The notes beneath the pieces are model-generated. The model had not been told where the DNA came from and ran no database searches. It saw only the letters and a program-made list of their open reading frames with translations. This document shows positions 1 through 8,939 of a DNA stretch of 64,000 nucleotides, in pieces. Within the stretch, counting starts at the first letter, position 1. Every line of letters begins with the position of its first letter. The position numbers were made by a program, and so were the translations under genes. Source of the stretch: PNON01 sp963757065 (lineage in GTDB: Bacteria > Chloroflexota > Anaerolineae > Anaerolineales > Anaerolineaceae). The DNA lies in NCBI GenBank assembly GCA_963757065.1, contig CAVWQC010000002.1, positions 1 to 64,000 on the forward strand, in the 5' to 3' direction.

Positions 1-101
1 CAGAGAATATTTATGACTGGTCAGAGCTCGGAAAAAAACTCGAAAGTTTTTATATTAAAATCCTCTCACAATTAAAAATACACGCATCAGACAATGAATA
101 G
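1..101 (+). CDS. Glycosyltransferase C-terminus (partial, cut by left edge)
   Basis: Only the last 33 codons are present, read in frame from position 3 to the TAG at 99-101. The peptide ENIYDWSELGKKLESFYIKI has the amphipathic 'W..l..kle..Y..i' ending that is usual at the C-terminus of GT4-family glycosyltransferases. That family transfers sugars onto lipid-linked or polysaccharide acceptors in the cytoplasm. The genes downstream (ATP-grasp, methyltransferases, FemAB-like, NodB-like) fit a surface-polysaccharide cluster, which supports the call. No catalytic region is visible, so the family assignment rests on the tail and on context. Confidence 0.5.
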   Translation, partial: ENIYDWSELGKKLESFYIKILSQLKIHASDNE

Positions 102-216
102 ACTTGGTGATCATGAAGATAATTTGGACCTCATCGTTGAAAGAGTAATAAATTTATTATCGATGATCTTCAATATTAAATACGTGAAAACGGATTACTT
201 ACTAAACTGGAACTAA
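94..216 (+). CDS. Possible 40-residue ORF linking two cluster genes
   Basis: An ATG at 94 overlaps the stop of the upstream glycosyltransferase and opens a 40-codon frame that closes with TAA at 214-216, one base before the next ATG at 218. The peptide (MNRLGDHEDNLDLIVERVIN...) is acidic and probably helical, and matches no family I know. The overlap at both ends would allow translational coupling. It may equally be chance, or the relic of a longer gene. There is no clear Shine-Dalgarno sequence of its own. Confidence 0.25.
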   Translation: MNRLGDHEDNLDLIVERVINLLSMIFNIKYVKTDYLLNWN

Positions 217-217
217 G

Positions 218-1408
218 ATGACAATGCATAATGCCGGTAAATTACCTTCAATCATAATCGTCGGTGCTCATACCATGGGTTTGGCTTTATTACGTGCTTT
301 TAAAGACCTGAAAATGGACCGTATTATTGTAAGTTTTGACAAAGACGATATGGCTCCGGTATCCCGCTATGTTACAAAGGTTTTTAATTCTCCTCATCCC
401 GAAACAAGTCTTGATGATTTTGTGGAATTCATGATAAGCCTGGCGAAATACTTTCCCGGAGCAGTTATCTTTCCTGCCTCTGATCCATCATTAAAAGCGA
501 TATCAAAGAAGAAATCAATTCTTAGTGAATATTTCATTGTCGCCTGTCCAGAATGGTCGATAGTCGAATTGACAATTGATAAAAAGTTAACATATGAGAT
601 TGCTAAACAGCATGGCATACCTTGCCCTAATACTGTTTTACCTAAATCAGAAGTAGATGTTGAGAAGTACTTACTGGATGCTGCGTTTCCGTGTTTGGTA
701 AAACCTACTCAGAGTCACCTGTATTTTGATAGATTTCACCGAAAGATGGTTCTAGCTAACAACAAGGATGAACTCATTACGGCTTATCGGCAGGCTTCTG
801 GATGTGAACTCGAAGTAGTTTTACAGGAATTTATCCCGGGTGGTGATTTACATGGGGTTAACTATAATTCCTATGCTATCAACGGGAAAGTTGGTGTCGA
901 GTTCACAGCCAAAAAAATACGTAATGCTCCACCAAATCTAGGATCACCATGTGTAGCAATGAGCTCAGAAATATCTGAAGTTTATGAAATAGGTAGAAAG
1001 ATTATTGAAGCAATTGGATTTTATGGGTATTCATGCACTGAATTTAAGAAAGATCCGCGTGATGGAGTTTATAAGTTGATGGAAGTAAATGGTAGACATA
1101 ATTTATCAGGTTTTTTAGCAGTATATTGTGGGTTAAATTTTCCGGAATTACACTATCGTCACCTTGTTTTTGGAGAAATCCCTTCACAGAACAAATATGA
1201 TGAAGGTAAATATTGGATCGACCTAACGAGAGATGTTGCATATTATTTTCCTTTACTAATAAAGGGAAAGTATTCGGTCCATGATTTTATTAAACCATAC
1301 ACATCAAAACATGTTGATGCTATTTTTAATACGAGGGATATCGGTCCTTTTATGAAACGAAGTAAATCCTTGCTTCACTTCCTAATAAACCAAAAATCAA
1401 CACTCTAA
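218..1408 (+). CDS. ATP-grasp carboxylate-amine ligase-like protein
   Basis: A 396-residue protein with an N-terminal Rossmann-like pre-ATP-grasp segment (IIIVGAHTMGLALLRAF, about residues 12-28) followed by an ATP-grasp fold. The lysine-containing strand CLVKPTQSHLYFDRF (about 158-172), the strand VVLQEFIPGGDLHG and the Mg-binding element YKLMEVNGRHNLSG follow the expected order. ATP-grasp enzymes join a carboxylate to an amine or thiol through an acyl-phosphate. Stand-alone members of this type are common in exopolysaccharide clusters beside FemAB-like and NodB-like proteins, as here. The substrate cannot be read from the sequence; an amino-acid or peptide modification of a glycan is an inference. 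It is co-directional with its neighbours, with an 11-base gap to the next gene. No signal peptide or membrane segment is visible, so it should be cytoplasmic. Confidence 0.75.
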   Translation: MTMHNAGKLPSIIIVGAHTMGLALLRAFKDLKMDRIIVSFDKDDMAPVSRYVTKVFNSPHPETSLDDFVEFMISLAKYFPGAVIFPASDPSLKAISKKKSILSEYFIVACPEWSIVELTIDKKLTYEIAKQHGIPCPNTVLPKSEVDVEKYLLDAAFPCLVKPTQSHLYFDRFHRKMVLANNKDELITAYRQASGCELEVVLQEFIPGGDLHGVNYNSYAINGKVGVEFTAKKIRNAPPNLGSPCVAMSSEISEVYEIGRKIIEAIGFYGYSCTEFKKDPRDGVYKLMEVNGRHNLSGFLAVYCGLNFPELHYRHLVFGEIPSQNKYDEGKYWIDLTRDVAYYFPLLIKGKYSVHDFIKPYTSKHVDAIFNTRDIGPFMKRSKSLLHFLINQKSTL

Positions 1409-1419
1409 AGGGAAAAATT

Positions 1420-2199
1420 ATGAGAAATAATGCAATTAACTTAGAAGAAGGGCGCTTAATAAACAATGGCATTGAAGAAAAGCCATTTCTCCACGAACGA
1501 CATCGTGCCTTCCCGGCAGTATTTGAAAACCGGAGCCATAAACGCATTCTGGATGTTGCTGCTGGTGTTGGGTACGCCGCAAATAGAATTCAAGAAAATT
1601 ATAGCGGTCAGATTTTCTGTAATGATCTTTCTCCCACCTGTTTAAAAAATTTACATCAGCTTAATTTACCTGTAACACGATACTCAATTGATAATGATGG
1701 CATCAGGTTTCCGTTTGCGAGTAATTCTTTCAATGCAGTAATGGCTTTGGCAACCATAGAACATGTTATCCAAGTAGATGATTTTGTGAAGGAGATCTAC
1801 CGTATTTTGGATGATGAAGGTTGTTTTTATGTCTCTGCCCCTAATTATGCTAGTCTACTATACTTACTTCCAGTCGTAGTAAGTGGACGTACATTCCATA
1901 ACCCGCTTAACCCATCAATGAAATATGAGTTTTATGCTCACGTGCGCTACTTTACCTACCGTACTCTACTCGAATACATTCCTCAATTTGGTTTTATCCC
2001 AGAAGCAGTCTATTTGCCTTTACCTAAATCGAGTACCACCTATACGGATTTACTAGCAAGGTCAAAATTGAAAGCTACCATCTTCAAAATGGGAATGTCA
2101 GTACTCTATCGATTCTCTCCACGATGGGCATCCGAACCAATTATATGCTTTCGAAAATCTATTAATAGATCAATCAAATTTCGAAAAGTCCTAATCTAG
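1420..2199 (+). CDS. Class I SAM-dependent methyltransferase
   Basis: A 259-residue protein with the class I (Rossmann) methyltransferase core. Motif I is ILDVAAGVGYAANRIQ (about residues 44-59). An acidic motif II region follows, and the motif IV-like stretch FNAVMALATIEHV has the usual 'ATIEHV' found in Methyltransf_11 proteins. A post-core strand sits at about 130-140 (EGCFYVSAPNYASLL). It starts 11 bases after the ATP-grasp stop, preceded by a weak AAGGGAAAAA ribosome site. Its place in the cluster suggests methylation of a sugar, lipid carrier or amino-acid group on the surface glycan; the substrate is inferred only from context. A second, distinct methyltransferase follows directly. Confidence 0.8.
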   Translation: MRNNAINLEEGRLINNGIEEKPFLHERHRAFPAVFENRSHKRILDVAAGVGYAANRIQENYSGQIFCNDLSPTCLKNLHQLNLPVTRYSIDNDGIRFPFASNSFNAVMALATIEHVIQVDDFVKEIYRILDDEGCFYVSAPNYASLLYLLPVVVSGRTFHNPLNPSMKYEFYAHVRYFTYRTLLEYIPQFGFIPEAVYLPLPKSSTTYTDLLARSKLKATIFKMGMSVLYRFSPRWASEPIICFRKSINRSIKFRKVLI

Positions 2200-2215
2200 T
2201 TCAGGAAGAATACTT

Positions 2216-3123
2216 ATGATCCATTTAGATGCCAATGAGAACACAAAAGAATATGAACTTATATGAAAATGTTGATTACCAAGCATTTTGGAAGGGTGTC
2301 CAACAACTAAAGCTGGATGAATTGGAACAAATTTTGGTTAAAAAGATGCTACACCTTCCATCAAAACGAATGATTGATATCGGGTGTGGATACGGCCGCC
2401 TCTTAGATTGCTACCAATCACAATGTAAAGAGATCATCTTATTAGATAGTTCATCAACGCTCTTACAACAGGCATATGAGAATTCTGGTGGTCACGCAAT
2501 TTGTATACATTGTGATTTGACACATTTACCATTTATTAATGCTGTATTTGACCAGGTAATGATGGTTCGTGTTTTCCATCATCTACCTGAATCAAAAGTC
2601 AGTTCTTATTGAACTCAACCGGATTTTAACAAGTGGAGGAAATTTACTTTTTTCTTATTGCAATAAACGTAACCTAGAACGAATTGGGCGATGGTTGATA
2701 GGCAAAAATCCATATAATCCCTTTATGTTAGAGACGAGTTGGGTTTGGCACGCTTTTTTTATGCACCACCCCCAGTATGTTCATAAGATTTTAACTGAAG
2801 TGGGGTTTGATAAAAAAAGGGAAATGGGAGCTGGTGTTATAGATAAAATTGCTGGTAAGCTTGGTCACCTAGGTATGCATATTCCACCAGGAGAAGCAAT
2901 TTCCGAGTTGATGGCCAAACTTTCATGGGCTCCTTGGATTTTTTGTGACGCCCATAAATTTGGTTCCCCTCCTGAGTTGAATGATTTACCATTTGAAAAA
3001 ATAATCAGATGTCTTCATTGTCAATCCAATTTAAAAGGCAACTCAGAGGGTTACAAATGCGAATCATGCGGACAATTATATCCCTTGCAAAATGGTGTAA
3101 TCCATTTTCTGATTCCTGATTAA
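2216..3123 (+). pseudogene. Methyltransferase with C-terminal zinc ribbon, frame-disrupted
   Basis: Three consecutive frames make one methyltransferase of about 300 residues. The best start is ATG 2216 behind AGGAAG. One extra base near 2258-2264 moves the reading frame so that YENVDYQAFWKG continues, and a second extra base in the AAAA run near 2594 moves it again so that IELNRILTSGGNLLFSY continues. The first two thirds are class I core: motif I MIDIGCGYGRLLDCY and motif IV DQVMMVRVFHHLP. The C-terminus has two CxxC pairs (CLHCQSNL and CESCGQLYPL, about 40 residues from the end) that look like a Trm112-type ribbon fused in cis. Known stand-alone Trm112 proteins activate methyltransferases. 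Both shifts are +1 and could be sequence errors; if real, the gene is dead. Confidence 0.7.
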
Positions 3124-3148
3124 TACAAATATCAAGAAGAAAACAATA

Positions 3149-4171
3149 ATGCTTGAATTACTGGATAATAAGGACACTAAATGGAAAGATTTTCTAATAA
3201 GCCAAGACCAGGCTAATATTTTTCATTCACCTGAATGGAGTAGTATGCTTCAACAAGCCTACCACCTAAAACCTTATTTTCTGGCAAATATCAATACAAA
3301 AGGCGAGGTAAATTCTGGTATACCAGTTTTAGAAAAGAAATCAACAAGGGGACATATTTCATGGAGCTCTCTTCCTTTCACTGATCACTGCGCCCCATTA
3401 TCATCCAATACTTCTGGAGCATATGAATTTTCACAACAACTTGATCAGTTAATTAATAAATACCCGGATAGATATTTTGAGCTCCGTTGGTTAATTCCAG
3501 GGGTTACTTCCCTTATTACACAACAAAATTATGTTCTTCATAATCTCACGTTACAATCAGATTTCGAAGAAAACCACAAGATTATCCATCCGAGTAATAA
3601 TCGCAATATTCGGTCAGCAATAAAGCATGGTATCAGGATTGAAATTAACAATGATCGCCAGCATTTAAAAGAGTTCTATCGTTTGCATCTATTAACCCGT
3701 CACAAACAGGGAGTACCTATACAACCTTGGGGGTTTTTTAATGCTCTGCAGTCAGAAATACTTAACAATAACCTCGGATTTATTTTAACAGCTTATCAGG
3801 GAACAAACTGTTTGGCTGCTGCTGTCTTTCTAATTTGGAATAGGAATATGATCTACAAATTTGGCGCCTCTGACCCTGCAGGTTTACATTTACGACCAAA
3901 TGATTTGTTATTTCAAGAAGCGATTCGTTGGGGTTGTGATCATGGGTATACTTCACTTGACTTTGGCCGCTCAGATATAGATAACATCGGGTTACGCCGT
4001 TATAAAACTTCCTGGGGATCAGTGGAATCTAATCTTTTTTATAGTTATGCCCCATCCATACCCAGAAGACGTCCAGTTTGGATGATGGAAACACTTAGTA
4101 AAGTAATAAAAAATTCTCCCTTATGGGTGTGTCGTTTTATCGGTGAAATATTATATCGTTATGCTGGATAG
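3149..4171 (+). CDS. FemAB-like / GNAT-fold aminoacyl or acyl transferase
   Basis: A 340-residue protein of the FemAB/BioF2-like double-GNAT group. An N-terminal GNAT half contains FHSPEWSSMLQQAY, typical of the 'FexsxeW' entry motif. The C-terminal half carries GTNCLAAAVFLIWNRNMIYKFGASD and then LDFGRSDIDNIGLRRYKTSWG, the signature ending of this family. FemAB proteins move amino acids from aminoacyl-tRNA onto peptidoglycan peptides; many polysaccharide-cluster members have unknown acceptors. Here it lies between a methyltransferase and a NodB-like deacetylase and next to an ATP-grasp ligase, so glycan decoration is the best guess. No membrane segment is seen. It starts 25 bases after the previous gene, and the flanking genes are on the same strand. 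Confidence 0.78.
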   Translation: MLELLDNKDTKWKDFLISQDQANIFHSPEWSSMLQQAYHLKPYFLANINTKGEVNSGIPVLEKKSTRGHISWSSLPFTDHCAPLSSNTSGAYEFSQQLDQLINKYPDRYFELRWLIPGVTSLITQQNYVLHNLTLQSDFEENHKIIHPSNNRNIRSAIKHGIRIEINNDRQHLKEFYRLHLLTRHKQGVPIQPWGFFNALQSEILNNNLGFILTAYQGTNCLAAAVFLIWNRNMIYKFGASDPAGLHLRPNDLLFQEAIRWGCDHGYTSLDFGRSDIDNIGLRRYKTSWGSVESNLFYSYAPSIPRRRPVWMMETLSKVIKNSPLWVCRFIGEILYRYAG

Positions 4172-4191
4172 GGAATCACTGGAGAATAATA

Positions 4192-5490
4192 ATGGATTAT
4201 AACTCGTGGTTCAAGAATCGCAGTCCCAGATTTATTATGCAGAGGGGACTAAGCTTGCTGAAGCATTATGGATTTGGCATCCAAAAATCAACACAACGTA
4301 TAGACGCACTAATGGACTGCTTTGAACAATTCGATTGTTCACCAACATTTCCCGTGCCGGGACAAGTAATTGAAAATAACTCATCTTACATTCTTAGCCT
4401 CCAAGATAGAGGTGCTGAAATAGCTGTACATGGATATAACCATGTTAACCTAAAAACATATGCACCTAAAGATGCATCCTCACAGTTAATCCATGCAGTA
4501 AAAGTTTTTACAGAAAATGGCATTAAAGTCCATGGATTTCGTTGTCCGTACCTAAGTAGTAGTGATTCGTTATTAGAAGCTCTCCCGATTGGAGTTTTCA
4601 ATTATAGCAGCAATAAAGCTGTCAAATGGGATTTTGAAAAACCGGATAATGGTAAATTCAACCCAATTATGTTTAAAACCATAAGCAGTTTTTATATGCC
4701 CGAAGCAGCCTCTATTAAGCGATGTTTACCATGGGTCCAATCAAATTTAATTGAAATTCCAGTTAGCGTACCGGATGACCTGCAGTTAAAAGATGGAATG
4801 GGATTTAGCCAGGAGGATCTCGCAAGGAGTTGGGTAAAACTACTGAATAAAACTTACAACCAGGCTGAAATTTTTAACTTAATGTTTCATCCGGAATTGG
4901 CCTCTTATTGCCTATATCCATTTGTAGTATTGCTTAAGGCAGCTAGAGAATACACCCCAAAAATATGGGTTGCTCCTCTGTTTGAAATAGCAAAATGGTG
5001 GAGAGAAAAATCAACTTTGTCTGTAACGATTGAACGCACAATAGATAACTCACTGAAAGTAACCTTACCACAATCATCTGGAGCCAATTGGGTTGCAAGA
5101 GGATTTGATTTTATTGAATCTTCCACCTGGATAAGGAACTATAAGAGTTTATCTGGTAATTCATATATTCTTCCGTCAAATGTCCGTCCATTTATTGGAG
5201 TTGATAAAAATGTACCTCAAAAATTAATTGATTCACTAATAAATCAAGGCTACATTATTGATCAATCTGATCTTGGAAGAAATTGTTCGATATACTTGGA
5301 TCATAAATCCCTTGAGAATTACTCTTTCGAAGCTGATCTTGTAGATATGATAGAAATATCTAGTAGCCCATTGATTCGTCTGTGGCCTTGGCCTGCCAAA
5401 TACCAATCTGCTCTTTGTATAACTGGTGATCTTGATGCCTTGTCAATAAAGGATTATCTAAATAGGTTAAAAATAAATGGAAATAAATAA
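4192..5490 (+). CDS. NodB-like polysaccharide deacetylase family protein
   Basis: A 432-residue protein. Residues 35-130 follow the NodB fold: TFPVPGQVIENN corresponds to the 'aTFFv.g' strand, EIAVHGYNHVNL supplies the H-x3-H zinc site, and GFRCPYLSSSD is motif 3. The usual first motif (T-F-D-D-G) with the catalytic Asp is absent; the N-terminus begins just ahead of the fold with MDYNSWFKNRSPRF. The C-terminal part ends with ALCITGDLDALSIKDY, a conserved tail seen in related cluster proteins. Active members remove acetyl groups from GlcNAc polymers. Without the Asp pair this one may be inactive, or may use a different residue such as the late GDLDA acidic cluster. It is the last gene of the co-directional cluster. 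No signal peptide is visible. Confidence 0.68.
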   Translation: MDYNSWFKNRSPRFIMQRGLSLLKHYGFGIQKSTQRIDALMDCFEQFDCSPTFPVPGQVIENNSSYILSLQDRGAEIAVHGYNHVNLKTYAPKDASSQLIHAVKVFTENGIKVHGFRCPYLSSSDSLLEALPIGVFNYSSNKAVKWDFEKPDNGKFNPIMFKTISSFYMPEAASIKRCLPWVQSNLIEIPVSVPDDLQLKDGMGFSQEDLARSWVKLLNKTYNQAEIFNLMFHPELASYCLYPFVVLLKAAREYTPKIWVAPLFEIAKWWREKSTLSVTIERTIDNSLKVTLPQSSGANWVARGFDFIESSTWIRNYKSLSGNSYILPSNVRPFIGVDKNVPQKLIDSLINQGYIIDQSDLGRNCSIYLDHKSLENYSFEADLVDMIEISSSPLIRLWPWPAKYQSALCITGDLDALSIKDYLNRLKINGNK

Positions 5491-5800
5491 CTTCTCAATT
5501 AACTTATTTCTATGCGCATAAACGATATTTAATAGTAAGAATTTTTCTTGTAATGATTCGTAATTATTTTTTATTCAAAAAAATTCTACTTCTTAAATAT
5601 GCAACTAAATATTGTGTCTTTTGCATAGTTTATTAATAGCACAACTGTAAAAACATAACACGATAGTGGCTTCGGAGACTTACTTTAAATGGTTTCCTTT
5701 CCCTATTATTTATTTCAATAAGCTTTACATAATAAACTTCTTGTATTTCTTGGGAATAAAATTAAGGAATTGGTTAGAAAGTAGAACCAAGAGATACTTA
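5491..5800. other. Intergenic, AT-rich, convergent gap
   Basis: About 310 bases between the end of the polysaccharide cluster (+) and the 3' end of a beta-helix gene (-). It is strongly AT-rich, with runs such as TTTTATTCAAAAAAATTC. I find no ORF, tRNA or convincing terminator stem in it. Confidence 0.5.
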
Positions 5801-7387
5801 CTATGGCTTAATAAATTCATACGCCCCAATATCTGTTTCACTTAATTGCGGACGGGGAGTTCTATCAAAATCCGTTGAGATTCCTAGGTCTACACCAGCA
5901 TCAATTGCAGGACTATTATTACTCAGGTGGAAGTCATTTCGTAATGTATCTAGAAACTTTGGGTCGGCCTCAATGGACATTACTCCTAAACTGAATTTTC
6001 TCTGCCACTGACTTAATGAGTAAAATGTTATTTCTGAACCTCTAACTTCATATGCATGGCCAGCTTCATCATTATAAATTAGATTATGTTCATCTAATAA
6101 TAATGATTCTGGGTCAACTAATGAAATTTCTGCCCGACCGTGATTTGCAAGGATATTTCCCCTTAAATCCAAATCTTTCGAATACTTTACCGAACTATTA
6201 ATATATATTGCAACAGATTCACCCCCATAAATAGTATTATTATATATATTTAGCCCACTTGCTTCATATGCAACAATCCCTCCTACTCTTCCCCCATTAT
6301 AAATAATGTTTTGTAGAATACTTGAGTTTAATATATCTCCACGGCAATCACCAGATATATTGCCAAATTGATTGTTTGCCCCACCTTGTTCGCATCCATC
6401 ATAACTGATAATCTGTATGCCCTCTAACCCGGTGTTATACACCAGATTTTTTTCAACCAATGTGTTATACGAGTTTTCCAGTTCTATACCAGTCTGTCCA
6501 CAATTATAGACTTTGTTTCCCCTGATGATGTGTTGGTAAACTATGCTTGTCGCTCCATCCATGTCAATACAAATACCAGTTTTTCCAGTAATATTATAAA
6601 CAGTATTCTGCTCAAATCGGCTCTCGTGGGTAAACCACTGTGACCAAATCCCTCTCTGATAAAAATCATGGATCACATTGTTTTTTATCACATTGGCGAA
6701 ACTGGGTGCACCATCTTCCATAAAACCGTTCTCATTTCCAAGATGCCCGCTTCCATCAATATCATTTTCCTCCAGAATATTATGATTTCCCCATAAATAT
6801 ACGGCACCATAGATTGTATTTGAGAGGATTTTCCAGTTGTTTGTATTCAGGCGCATTACTCGGTCTGCTTTGCTTTTCAGAGTAAATCCTTTCACAATCC
6901 AAAAGTCAGCATTCCCGGTTATAGCAGGAGACATTCCTCCGTCAATCGTGACATTATCGTCATTATATGAAGAAATAAGGATTGGCTTCCCCAGTTCCCC
7001 TGATCCTTTAATATGAATACTCTCAAAAAATTGTCCTTGTCGAACAAATATTACCCCACCAGGCTTTATATGATCGACCGCATATTGAATTGTCTTCCAT
7101 GGATGTACGAATGAACCGTCATCAGCGTTATTCCCGTTTGGTGAAACATAGATGATATCTCTTTTTCTAATTTCAATATCAGGTGTTTTTGTAATCGATT
7201 TTTCTATATTTGATCCTATATTTATTTCAGTTACCTTGGGTAAAATTTTTGTTATTTCTAATATTTGCCTTGAATCTGGCTCAATTTGTTTTGTTACTAA
7301 TAATTTTTGGCCAAAATATGCAAAGAGAAATAAAATTACCCCACATGTACTATATAAAAAGTAGCGTTTCGAAATAGTTTTGTCCAT
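5801..7387 (-). CDS. Membrane-anchored right-handed beta-helix protein
   Basis: A 528-residue protein. Residues 8-26 are hydrophobic (YFLYSTCGVILFLFAYFGQ) and act as a signal anchor or uncleaved signal. Residues 78-120 are a DUF1565-like entry domain (YVSPNGNNADDGSFVHPWKT, then GGVIFVRQGQFFESIHI). Most of the rest is parallel beta-helix repeats, seen as N-rich turns such as NNVIHDFY, NTVYNITG, NKVYNCGQTGIELENS and NIIYNGG. It ends with SPAIDAGVDLG...DIGAYEF, the choice-of-anchor Q style tail. Such folds bind or cleave polysaccharides (lyases, epimerases), but no catalytic triad is recognisable. It is paralogous to the larger protein at 10711-13950: both share GIWSQ/GIWTQ, CIDMDGA/CIDLDGA and the GI.LEN turn. 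It is convergent with the polysaccharide cluster. Confidence 0.8.
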   Translation of the reverse strand: MDKTISKRYFLYSTCGVILFLFAYFGQKLLVTKQIEPDSRQILEITKILPKVTEINIGSNIEKSITKTPDIEIRKRDIIYVSPNGNNADDGSFVHPWKTIQYAVDHIKPGGVIFVRQGQFFESIHIKGSGELGKPILISSYNDDNVTIDGGMSPAITGNADFWIVKGFTLKSKADRVMRLNTNNWKILSNTIYGAVYLWGNHNILEENDIDGSGHLGNENGFMEDGAPSFANVIKNNVIHDFYQRGIWSQWFTHESRFEQNTVYNITGKTGICIDMDGATSIVYQHIIRGNKVYNCGQTGIELENSYNTLVEKNLVYNTGLEGIQIISYDGCEQGGANNQFGNISGDCRGDILNSSILQNIIYNGGRVGGIVAYEASGLNIYNNTIYGGESVAIYINSSVKYSKDLDLRGNILANHGRAEISLVDPESLLLDEHNLIYNDEAGHAYEVRGSEITFYSLSQWQRKFSLGVMSIEADPKFLDTLRNDFHLSNNSPAIDAGVDLGISTDFDRTPRPQLSETDIGAYEFIKP

Positions 7388-7644
7388 AACTAATATTTAA
7401 GAACGGTTGATTTCTTTCATATATTTATTCATAATTTTAACTAACGGATGGATGATATATCAAGAATATAAGCTATTATACTTGTACTTCATAATCAACC
7501 AATTACCTTAGTATAACGTAAATCATCATTATTGTAAAAATTATTGTCATAGCACTCTACCTGGATTAAGCAATCTTTTTCTATAAAATCACATCAGAAT
7601 TAGCCATAGCACATTAACAATTGAATGACTTGCCAATACAATAA

Positions 7645-8792
7645 TGTTATCCAATCTGTCACTCCTCACTGATCTCTATCAAGATCGTGGAGACCAACTA
7701 GAGGAAAGAAGCCTCGTTTGGAAAAACCCCACCACCCTGGTACGTTTGCGGATCTCCTTGTTGATCCGTTCCAGACTATTGGTGGTCCGGGTAATACGGC
7801 GATGTTCCAAAGGAAATCGAACACCGAAAAGCCTTCAGCAAGGTTATCTTCCAGCCAGGCAGACAACTTCGGAGCTGAGACGGAATATTTCTGATATGGC
7901 AGCGTAGCGGAATTCCTCAGCTGTCTTTCGGTCTGGTGCATTGAACATGGAACAAATATTTGCTGCAACCTCCATCCGCATGGCTTGTTTGGGTACATAA
8001 GCACCAGCATTCTGCTGCAGGTGGAACTGACATCTCTACCAGGGGAATATCCCCAACACTGCTCTTCTGGCTACTCCCAAACCAGCGTGGTCATCACTGA
8101 CGCTTGCGCATGCGCTGCAAGTTCAGGTGTGCTGTACTTCACACCATTCATCCCTCGATCTTTCAGGACCCGTCAGGAAGGATTTCCAATGGGTTCCATG
8201 CTCACTGAGAGACACGGAAACCCCTAGAACTCTTTCTCCTCGGAGTGATCCTGAGCCACTAAACAGCCGCATCCCTCACTTGGCCAGCCTCTCGCACCTT
8301 CTCGTAACGGGCATCTACATAAAGATAGGTGATCTCCCCAGAGGTCTTTCCCGCCATTCCTGCAGAACTCCGTCCAGTTGTGCGGCTGCCCGACTTACCT
8401 GCATGGCAGAAACCCCTGTCCCGCACAGCTTTTCGGTGATGGCCTTTACTTTCCGGGTGGACACTCCCTGCACATACATCTCTGCCAGTTCAGTTCCCAA
8501 TGCCCTTTCACTTCTCAGCCCTTTTTCCAGGGCGACCGGATAGAAACCTCCTTCCCGAACCTGTGGTACTGACAAAGTGATCTCTCCCACTCGGGTCCGC
8601 ACGGTCTTGGGTTTGTACCCATTCGAGTGTCCTATCCGTTTTTCTTTCCGTTCGTAGTCGTCTGCTTGTAGATACTTTGATCTCTCCACTGCATGACGTT
8701 ATTGATCAGGATCCGTATCAGTTCTGGGACAGCTTCTAATCCTCTGTTCCACCAGTTCACTGGGAAGGTTATAATCTATTTTGGTGAGTCAT
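7645..8792 (-). mobile_element. Decayed IS256-family (Mutator) transposase
   Basis: Reading the minus strand gives most of an IS256-type transposase in broken frames. It starts at an ATG at 8792 behind AAAGGAGAACGA, then frameshifts into RGLEAVPELIRILINNVMQ. A clean middle segment (8315-8689) contains GYKPKTVRTRVGEITLSVPQ and AEMYVQGVSTRKVKAITEKL. This is followed by YLYVDARYEKVREAG, which holds a catalytic Asp of the DDE triad, and then stop codons. The C-terminal part contains AYVPKQAMRMEVAANI, FNAPDRKTAEEF and TRTTNSLERINKEIRKRTRV, ending among further stops (TAG, and TGA where the family has Trp). At least three frameshifts and three nonsense codons show that it is dead. I could not fix the terminal inverted repeats; the right end may lie near 8890. 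Confidence 0.85.
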
Positions 8793-8939
8793 TTCGTTCT
8801 CCTTTCTTAGGTTTGGTCACCTTTAAGGATACTTCTGACTCACCACTTTTGTTAAGGTTCAGCAATTTACAGAAAGAATGTTACACCAATTTCTAATAAA
8901 CACTATAATAAAATGAATTAGTAGTAGAAAACTTAAATT

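Noticed and set aside
2216..3123. Selenocysteine or stop-codon reassignment at in-frame TGA
   Set aside because: The continuing protein is in another frame, not the same one, and TAA and TAG are also the interrupting stops elsewhere. Intact genes use all three stops normally.
7645..8896. Active insertion sequence
   Set aside because: Several stops and frameshifts in the transposase and no clear paired terminal repeats.
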